DNA of 64,000 nt. Source: an uncultured Treponema sp. (GTDB taxonomy: Bacteria > Spirochaetota > Spirochaetia > Treponematales > Treponemataceae). The notes below the pieces were generated by a model. It saw only the letters and a program-made list of their open reading frames with translations. It did not search any database and was not told the origin of the DNA. The position numbers and the translations under genes are program-made. Positions 58,272-64,000 of this stretch are shown piece by piece; the stretch's first letter is position 1, and every line of letters starts with the position of its first letter. The stretch spans positions 124,001 through 188,000 of the forward strand of contig CASGDA010000003.1 in NCBI GenBank assembly GCA_949300145.1, written 5' to 3'.

Positions 58272-58988
58272 GTGAGAATATTAATCGTTGATGACGAAGA
58301 GCCTATCAGGGAATTGATTTCATATAATGTGACGCGGGAAGGTTTTGTAGCCGCCATGGCAAAGACAGGGCAGGAAGCTTTGCAGATGGCGAAAACTTTT
58401 AAGCCTGATATCATTATTCTGGATTTGATGCTCCCTGATATGAATGGTCTTGATGTGTGCCGTATTCTGAAAGCAGACGCAGAGTTGTCTTCAATTCCAG
58501 TGATAATGGAAAGTGCGAAAACGGATGACAGCGATATTGTTTCCGGGCTTGAGCTCGGTGCGGATGACTACATTACCAAACCTTTTTCCCCGAAAGTTCT
58601 AATTGCACGTATCAGATCTGTTTTACGCAGAATTGCGGATAAAAATTCCGCTTCCGCGGAGTCAGGTGAAATACAGGTAGGAAGCATCAGGATTATTCCT
58701 AAGAAACACGAGGTTTATGTCAGGGATGAATCAGTGGAATTAAGTGCCGCTGAATTTTCCATACTGCTTTTCCTTGCCGAGCATCCAGGGCAGGTGTTTT
58801 CCCGGCAGCAGATAATTCATGCTGTAAAGGGTGACGGATATCCTGTAACTGATAGATCTGTGGATGTCCAGATTTTGAGTATCCGCAGAAAACTGGGGGA
58901 TTCACCGGAAAAAAATTCTGTGGATAATGGGCTTTCTTTGATTGAAACAATCAGAGGTGTCGGGTACCGTTTGAGAGAAAATATATGA
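58272..58988 (+). CDS. phoB: Phosphate-response regulator PhoB (OmpR family)
   Basis: The 238-residue response regulator has the receiver domain at 1-120 with acidic pair Asp7-Asp8, phospho-acceptor Asp51 (IIILDLMLPDMNG), Ser in MESAKTDD and the conserved Lys in DDYITKPFSP. The OmpR-type winged helix at 135-235 has VELSAAEFSILLFLAEHPGQVFSRQQIIHAVKGDGYPVTDRSVDVQILSIRRKLGD and GVGYRL at the end. A GTG start with GGAG 8 bases upstream. It overlaps phoR by 4 bases. It should bind the repeats at 54033-54065. Confidence 0.94.
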   Translation: MRILIVDDEEPIRELISYNVTREGFVAAMAKTGQEALQMAKTFKPDIIILDLMLPDMNGLDVCRILKADAELSSIPVIMESAKTDDSDIVSGLELGADDYITKPFSPKVLIARIRSVLRRIADKNSASAESGEIQVGSIRIIPKKHEVYVRDESVELSAAEFSILLFLAEHPGQVFSRQQIIHAVKGDGYPVTDRSVDVQILSIRRKLGDSPEKNSVDNGLSLIETIRGVGYRLRENI

Positions 58989-60862
58989 TACAAAAAAAAT
59001 CACTGCGCATTTGGGTTTATTTGATTCTGTTTGCAGGAATTGTCTTCTGCTTTTCTTTTTGGCTGGCTTTCCAGATAAGTCTGGACTCTGCCCATGAAGT
59101 TTCTTTAACGCAGACTAAAAAAGATTTGCAGACATTCGCCAAGTCTGTCGCCGTAATTGTTTCGGATAAATACAGAAGCATCACGGAATCGGCGGTTGAC
59201 GGACATTTTGATACCAGTTCATTGGACAGGATGCTGAAAGATGCTGCCGGGTTTACGCCTGACTTCAGAATTTCTTTGATAGATAAAAACGGATCGGTCG
59301 TCGCTGATTCCGACAGTGATGATGTTACGGTGATGGAAAATCATAAATACCGGACGGAAGTATTTGAAGCTCTGCGCGGATCGGAGGGATCCGATTTACG
59401 GCATAGTACTGTGTCCAAAAATGAAGTTCTGTATTACGCATGTCCGCTGGAATTGGGCGGAGAAATCTATGCGCTCAGACTTTCGATGCCGCTTTACATG
59501 AATGTATTGTCATCTTCCGGTATACAAAGGAAAATGGCGCTTGTTTTTCTCATCCTGTTATTCGTGGCACTCGGCTTTTCGTTCCTGATATCCGCAAGAC
59601 TTATCCGCCAGGTAGTTGAATTACAAAGAGCTGCCGGTGAATATGCGTCCGGAAATTTTTCTTACAGATCAAATGTGACTTCGCCTAAGGAACTGGTGGC
59701 TCTTTCAGTTTCGTTGGAACAGATGGCGTCGCAGATACAGGAAAACATAGAGAGTATCGCCAGAAGCCGTGATGATTTTCAGGCTGTTTTCTCCGGTATA
59801 ACCGAAGGGCTTATTGTTTTTGACAGCAATATGGTCATTCTTGCTTATAACGAATCTGCAGAAAAGTTCTTTGCTGTAAGTATAAATGATGCTGTGGGTT
59901 CTCCTTTGATACAGGTGGTGAGAAACGCCGATATCATGTCATTGATCAATAAAACCGTCTCGGATTCTTCCTGTCCGCCGGATGATATTTCCGTACAGCT
60001 CTTTCAGTCTGCGCAGGTTTATGATTTGCTTGTCCGCTGTGTGCCTATAAAGAATTATTCCGAATCCGGCCAGCCGAGGCGTTTCCTTCTGATTGTTACT
60101 GATACTACAAGGTTGCGGCGGCTGGAACAAGTTCGTAAGGATTTTGTGGCCAATGTGTCGCATGAATTGAAAACCCCTGTCACTGCAATCAAAGGGTTCG
60201 CGGAAACTCTTTTGGAAAATCCTTCTGAAGACATCGGCGAGCAGCGCAAGTTCCTGGAAATAATAAATTCCCAGACAGAACGTTTGGGGGATATCATTGA
60301 TGATTTGTTAACTTTGTCAAAGCTGGATCAGGAGACAAAACCGCCTGAAGTAATGCCTGTGGATATAGCTTCGGTATTAAAGACAATTTCCTCCGGTTTT
60401 GTGAAAGCCGCTGAAAGTAAAGGAATAACACTTTCCTTCGCTTCCGAAGATAATCTTCCTCCGGTCGATATAAACCAGGCGTTGTTCCAACATGCCATAA
60501 GCAATTTGCTTGATAACGCTGTAAAGTATTGTTCTTCCGGCATGACTGTAACCTGCTCGGTTTCCGCGGATACGTCAGGGCTTCTTGGAGGAGACAGGGG
60601 TGTATGCATAGTTGTAGAAGACTCCGGTTCCGGAATCCCCGATAATTTCAAGGAGCGTATCTTTGAACGCTTCTTCAGGGTTGACAAGGGCAGAAGCCGG
60701 GATCAGGGAGGAACCGGGCTCGGGCTTTCAATCGCGCGTCATGTTATAAACGTCCACGGAGGAATAATCCGGGCTGTTGACAGACCTGACGGAAAATCCG
60801 GGGCAAGGTTCGAGATTTTCCTTCCCGCTTCAAAAAACGCTGACGTTGGAGGTCAGGTGTAA
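58985..60862 (+). CDS. phoR: Phosphate-sensing histidine kinase PhoR
   Basis: The 625-residue kinase has a first membrane segment at about 9-30, a periplasmic domain of about 150 residues (DLQTFAKSVAVIVSDKYRSI to LRLSMPLYM), a second membrane segment at about 184-205, HAMP (ARLIRQVVELQRAAGEYASGNFSY), and PAS (FQAVFSGITEGLIVFDSNMVILAYNESAEKFF). The HisKA domain carries His393 in NVSHELKTPVTAIKGF, and HATPase_c has N box NLLDNAVKYCS, G1 VVEDSGSGIP and G2 GGTGLGLSIARH. It lies downstream of PhoB on one transcript. The long periplasmic domain is like that of Firmicutes PhoR, not E. coli PhoR. It ends 16 bases from convergent hydF. Confidence 0.95.
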   Translation: MIQKKSLRIWVYLILFAGIVFCFSFWLAFQISLDSAHEVSLTQTKKDLQTFAKSVAVIVSDKYRSITESAVDGHFDTSSLDRMLKDAAGFTPDFRISLIDKNGSVVADSDSDDVTVMENHKYRTEVFEALRGSEGSDLRHSTVSKNEVLYYACPLELGGEIYALRLSMPLYMNVLSSSGIQRKMALVFLILLFVALGFSFLISARLIRQVVELQRAAGEYASGNFSYRSNVTSPKELVALSVSLEQMASQIQENIESIARSRDDFQAVFSGITEGLIVFDSNMVILAYNESAEKFFAVSINDAVGSPLIQVVRNADIMSLINKTVSDSSCPPDDISVQLFQSAQVYDLLVRCVPIKNYSESGQPRRFLLIVTDTTRLRRLEQVRKDFVANVSHELKTPVTAIKGFAETLLENPSEDIGEQRKFLEIINSQTERLGDIIDDLLTLSKLDQETKPPEVMPVDIASVLKTISSGFVKAAESKGITLSFASEDNLPPVDINQALFQHAISNLLDNAVKYCSSGMTVTCSVSADTSGLLGGDRGVCIVVEDSGSGIPDNFKERIFERFFRVDKGRSRDQGGTGLGLSIARHVINVHGGIIRAVDRPDGKSGARFEIFLPASKNADVGGQV

Positions 60863-60878
60863 GCCGGCAAATCCGAAG

Positions 60879-62120
60879 TTATTCCGGGATGGTTATTTTA
60901 TCCAGAATACCGCTCAAATATGCCAGGGTTATTCCGTAGTTCGTCATGGGAACTCCGGCCTGTTCCGCCGCTTCCTGCCTCGAAAGTACATAGGAGCGGT
61001 TGAACATACATGCACCGCAGTGGATGATAAGGGAGTACTGTGACAGATCTTCCGGGAAATCAGTTCCGCTTACAATGTCTATATGCAGCCTGTCGCCGTC
61101 ACCCTGATGTTTTTCTTCCACCATGCGTCTGAGCATACGCGGTATTTTTTCCCTTCCGATATCTTCCGTCAAAGGTGCGTGTGTACAGGCTTCCGCAATC
61201 AATATACGGGAATCTCCTGAAAGGCTGCCTATGCTTTCCGCTCCTGACACAAAGCTTTGTATGCTGCCTTTGTTCGCGGCGAGTAATACGGAAAAAGAAG
61301 TGAGCCTTGATTTTTCCGGTTTCTTGTCATAAACGGTTTTGAATACCTGTGAATCTGTAATAATCAAATCCGGTTCCCTGGATAAGGACGCCAAAGTTTT
61401 TTCCAGGGATGATGTTACACAGCATTGGACTATACATTTTTTGTCCAGCAATTCCCTTAATATTTGCACCTGCGGTAAAATCAGTCGTCCTTTAGGCGCC
61501 TGTATATCCTGCGGCATGACAAGAAGAACAAGGTCATCTTCTTTGCATATTCCGGCGGTTAAAGTTCTTGAATTAAAGTCTGCCGGCATTTTTCGTTTTA
61601 TCCTTTCCAGAATATCCGCCGTTCCTTCATTCTTTAACGCACTGGCTTTTACAGGTTTTTCTCCGGAGATTTTTTCTATTGAATCAACAAGATTTTTTAT
61701 ATCTTCTGAATTGAATAACAAATCCGTTTTATTAAGCACAGGAATGAATTCTGTGTTCTGTTCCTTAAGTTTCGCAATCCACCCTTTTTCAGCGGCGAAG
61801 GAATCTTCCGCACTTTTTTCCGTAAAAAGAATCACAGCAATGTCTGTCCTTTTCGCGGCGAGTTCCGTTTTCTCCATCCTTGCCTTACCAAGCTCTGTTC
61901 TGTCGCCGAAGCCCGCTGTGTCAATAAATGTTACCGGTCCTATTCCGTTTATTTCCATGGACTTGTATACAGGATCGGTCGTAGTTCCTTCTTTATTGGA
62001 GACAACCGCATAATTCTGGCGGATAAGTGAATTGAGGAGGGAAGACTTTCCGCTGTTTGTCCTTCCGAAGATTCCTATATGAAGCCTGTTCGCTCTCGGA
62101 GTGTTTTGCAATTCATCCAT
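60879..62120 (-). CDS. hydF: [FeFe]-hydrogenase H-cluster maturation GTPase HydF
   Basis: It carries the 2Fe precursor of the H-cluster to apo-hydrogenase. The 413-residue protein has a GTPase domain (1-170): G1 GRTNSGKSSLL, switch I TTDPV, G3 DTAGFGD, G4 NKTDLL. The dimerisation domain follows, then the Fe-S domain with EACTHAP and IIHCGACM, i.e. CxH-x52-HCxxC, the exact HydF cluster motif. The last of the three maturase genes; start 62120 lies 22 bases after hydG. Confidence 0.97.
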   Translation of the reverse strand: MDELQNTPRANRLHIGIFGRTNSGKSSLLNSLIRQNYAVVSNKEGTTTDPVYKSMEINGIGPVTFIDTAGFGDRTELGKARMEKTELAAKRTDIAVILFTEKSAEDSFAAEKGWIAKLKEQNTEFIPVLNKTDLLFNSEDIKNLVDSIEKISGEKPVKASALKNEGTADILERIKRKMPADFNSRTLTAGICKEDDLVLLVMPQDIQAPKGRLILPQVQILRELLDKKCIVQCCVTSSLEKTLASLSREPDLIITDSQVFKTVYDKKPEKSRLTSFSVLLAANKGSIQSFVSGAESIGSLSGDSRILIAEACTHAPLTEDIGREKIPRMLRRMVEEKHQGDGDRLHIDIVSGTDFPEDLSQYSLIIHCGACMFNRSYVLSRQEAAEQAGVPMTNYGITLAYLSGILDKITIPE

Positions 62121-62142
62121 TGTTTTATCCTGTTGAATATTC

Positions 62143-63558
62143 TTAGAACCTGAAATCCCTTTTCCCCGCTGTTTCTTCGGCTAAAATCTCCAGAACTTTC
62201 TTTTGTACAACCGGATTGGGAATTTTGACCGTTTCCTTCTCAATGAGTTTCTCCCCCAGCGCTTTTGTTTCGGCTGAAGCATAATCCTCAAGATATTCCT
62301 TCAGCGTGATAAGGGCGTTGGGCTGGCAGCAGTTGGCAATCTGCCCGGATTTTACAAGTTGCATAAATCTGTCGCCGGTTCTTCCTGACCTGTAGCATGC
62401 TGTACAGAAACTCGGAATATGGTCTTTTTTCATCAGCCAGTTTACAACCTCATCAAGTGAACGTGTGTCGCTTACATCAAATTGAACGGTGTCATCCGGG
62501 CGTTCCTCTTCGCAGTATCCGCCTACGCTTGTGCGGGAACCGCCTGAGATTTGAGATACACCCAGCTCCAGAACCCGTTCCCGTGTCCGTTGTGATTCCC
62601 TGGTCGAAACAATCATTCCTGTATAAGGGACAGCTATTCTTATCACCGTGACAATTTTTGCGAAAGTGTCATCATCTATGGCGTTTTCAAAAGACTGTGC
62701 GTTAATGTCATCCGCATTTCTTATTCTGGGAACGCTGATTGTATGCGGACCGACTCCTTTCACTGCTTCAAGGTGCTCGGCGTGCATTAAAAGTCCCACA
62801 AAGTCATAGCGGTAAAGATTCAGTCCGAAAAGAACTCCGCATCCAACGTCATCTATGCCGCCGTCCATAGCCCTGTCCATGGCTTCCGTATGGTAAGCAT
62901 AATCGCTTTTTGGCCCTGTGGGGTGCAGCGTTTCATAAGCTTTTTTGTTGTAGGTTTCCTGGAACAAAATGTATGTGCCTATTCCGGCGTCTTTTAGTTT
63001 TTTGTAGTTTTCTACGGTGGTGGCCGCAATATTGACGTTTACCCGCCTTATGGCGCCGTTTTTGTGTTTTATTGAATAAATTGTATCAATGCTTTCAAGA
63101 ATGTATTCAATGGGATTGTGAACCGGATCTTCCCCCGTTTCAATGGCCAGACGCTTGTGACCCATGTCCTGTAACGCAATCACCTCTTTCCTTATTTCTT
63201 CCTGTGAAAGTTTCACCCTGGGAATATGTTTGTTTATCGCGTGATAGGGACAATAAGTACATCCGTTCACGCAATAGTTTGAAAGATAAAGAGGAGCGAA
63301 GAGGACGATTCTGTTTCCGTAAAACTTTTCTTTAATCTCTTTCGCTGTTTCCACCATTTTTTCGTTTAAGTCAGGAATGTCGCATTCCAACAGTACGGCG
63401 GCTTCACGGTGGTTAAGGCCTTTGCATTCCCTTGCTTTTTCAATTAAAGATGAAATCAAAGCTCTGTCGCTTTTATGCTCCTCAGCGAATTTAAGAGTAT
63501 CCAGTATTTCGCCGTCATCAATAAATTCTTCCGCTTTTAATGATTTCATGTTGTACAT
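62143..63558 (-). CDS. hydG: [FeFe]-hydrogenase maturation radical SAM tyrosine lyase HydG
   Basis: It cleaves tyrosine to make the CO and CN ligands of the H-cluster. The protein has 471 residues from ATG 63558, chosen because GGAGG (63566-63570) lies 7 bases away; ATG 63564 is too near. Radical-SAM Cys96, 100 and 103 are in CVNGCTYC. IETGEDP, the AETYNKK-like FQETYNKKAYETLHP, and a C-terminal CTACYRSGRTG with a second cluster Cys in the GQIANCCQPNAL region identify HydG over ThiH. hydE ends 42 bases upstream. Confidence 0.97.
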   Translation of the reverse strand: MYNMKSLKAEEFIDDGEILDTLKFAEEHKSDRALISSLIEKARECKGLNHREAAVLLECDIPDLNEKMVETAKEIKEKFYGNRIVLFAPLYLSNYCVNGCTYCPYHAINKHIPRVKLSQEEIRKEVIALQDMGHKRLAIETGEDPVHNPIEYILESIDTIYSIKHKNGAIRRVNVNIAATTVENYKKLKDAGIGTYILFQETYNKKAYETLHPTGPKSDYAYHTEAMDRAMDGGIDDVGCGVLFGLNLYRYDFVGLLMHAEHLEAVKGVGPHTISVPRIRNADDINAQSFENAIDDDTFAKIVTVIRIAVPYTGMIVSTRESQRTRERVLELGVSQISGGSRTSVGGYCEEERPDDTVQFDVSDTRSLDEVVNWLMKKDHIPSFCTACYRSGRTGDRFMQLVKSGQIANCCQPNALITLKEYLEDYASAETKALGEKLIEKETVKIPNPVVQKKVLEILAEETAGKRDFRF

Positions 63559-63600
63559 ACCCATTCCTCCAAATGTAAATATTTATGTTTTTTGTTTCCT

Positions 63601-64000
63601 TTATTTTGTGAAATCTCCACGGCTGCAGCAAAGGTTGTATCCGATATCTTTCATCCGTTTTTCCAGGTTTGACAAACCTTCGGCGGATTCAGCTCCCTCG
63701 CTGATTTTATTCTGATATATTTCATATTTTTTTCTTGCGTATGAAGGGGAAATATTCGGCATCACCACATTTGCGCCCGCCAGTATGCCTTCTTCCCGGC
63801 CTCTTCCCGATATTGAGGCGAGTGCGGTGGTTGATGGTATCAGGGCGTCCGGCAGCATTATGCGTATCACGGAAATCAGGAAAGTTGTAAGCTCAAGACT
63901 TCCTCCCGGGTAATCCGCGAAAGGGGTTTTATCGTGGGGGATAAAAGGGCCTATCCCGACCATTTCCGGCTGCAGGTCGGAGAGAAAGAGCAGGTCTTCC
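63601..64000 (-). CDS. hydE: [FeFe]-hydrogenase maturation radical SAM protein HydE (partial, cut by window end)
   Basis: Only the C-terminal 132 residues are in the window. The frame continues to base 64000 with DLLFLSDLQPEMVGIGPFIPH and DKTPFADYPGGSLELTTFLISVIRIMLPDALIPSTTALASI, the HydE core, and ends NISPSYARKKYEIYQNK and GYNLCCSRGDFTK. No stop occurs upstream in the window. The N-terminal radical-SAM CxxxCxxC lies outside. The order hydE-hydG-hydF forms an operon; no hydrogenase structural gene is in the window. Confidence 0.95.
   Translation of the reverse strand, partial: EDLLFLSDLQPEMVGIGPFIPHDKTPFADYPGGSLELTTFLISVIRIMLPDALIPSTTALASISGRGREEGILAGANVVMPNISPSYARKKYEIYQNKISEGAESAEGLSNLEKRMKDIGYNLCCSRGDFTK

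Noticed and set aside
1-64000. Search for tRNA/rRNA genes, riboswitches, CRISPR arrays, insertion sequences, attachment sites and prophage genes
   Set aside because: Nothing with the needed structure was seen; intergenic gaps are short and hold promoters, hairpins and short palindromes only. A tRNAscan and Rfam run would settle small RNAs.

Overview
The window is gene-dense bacterial chromosome with short intergenic gaps, none longer than about 210 bases. It shows no CRISPR array, phage, insertion sequence, tRNA or rRNA that I could see. The content points to a diderm, strictly anaerobic, fermentative bacterium, most probably a spirochaete of the Treponema type. The grounds are many lipoproteins with relaxed lipoboxes, beta-barrel outer-membrane proteins, [FeFe]-hydrogenase maturases, flavin-dependent thymidylate synthase (ThyX), FeoAAB ferrous-iron uptake, a TrpB2-type tryptophan synthase beta chain, and a single-chain FGAM synthase. 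The phylum is inferred from gene content, not from a marker gene.

Layout. 1-7.9 kb (+): purL (5' end cut off by the window), a membrane-anchored thioredoxin-fold protein without the active-site cysteines, purH and mraY. 7.9-13 kb (-): an LPP20 / COG3014 / LpoB envelope lipoprotein trio, a VOC protein and aroA. 13-15.8 kb (+): argA and a MATE exporter. 15.8-19 kb (-): nth, an FMN-dependent alpha-hydroxyacid dehydrogenase and a GH13 glucosidase. 19-27.4 kb is mixed: two proteins of unknown function, a flavin reductase, trpB2 under a striking palindromic promoter, a rhodanese, two alpha/beta hydrolases, an orphan N6-adenine methyltransferase, a DUF6125-like protein, a small barrel protein and a flavodoxin. 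27.6-30.3 kb (+): a sugar ABC ATPase and permease with no binding protein. 30.4-34.9 kb: a MarR regulator with a histone-like tail, a Crp/Fnr regulator facing an iron-sulfur protein, a GH1 beta-glucosidase and a lipoprotein. 35.1-38.3 kb (+): oppCDF without oppB or a binding protein. 38.2-42.5 kb (-): mnmA, an RNA-methyltransferase-like protein, a lipoprotein and an NlpC/P60 enzyme fused to a probable beta-barrel. 42.6-45.7 kb (+): an acyl-CoA synthetase, DUF1284 and thyX. 45.7-49.5 kb (-): HlyIII, an amidohydrolase, YjbQ, a PHP phosphatase and YitT. 49.7-53.9 kb (+): feoA-feoA-feoB, a Cys-rich Feo partner and a porin-like protein. 54.1-60.9 kb (+): a complete pstSCAB-phoU-phoB-phoR regulon behind Pho-box-like repeats. 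60.9-64 kb (-): hydE (partial), hydG and hydF.

How the genes work together. The last third is about acquiring iron and phosphate and building the hydrogenase H-cluster. The middle holds sugar and peptide uptake and glycoside hydrolysis. Housekeeping biosynthesis (purines, chorismate, arginine, dTMP, peptidoglycan) is spread between.

The observations I find most interesting are four. First, PstS has its two half-domains in swapped order (circular permutation). Second, at least six genes lack a Shine-Dalgarno sequence and have a promoter placed so that transcription should start at or within a few bases of the start codon, which suggests frequent leaderless mRNAs. Third, several regulatory palindromes are precise and sit on promoters (trpB2, crp, marR, feo). 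Fourth, an NlpC/P60 endopeptidase appears to carry its own C-terminal outer-membrane barrel. I did not find a clear new defence or mobile system.
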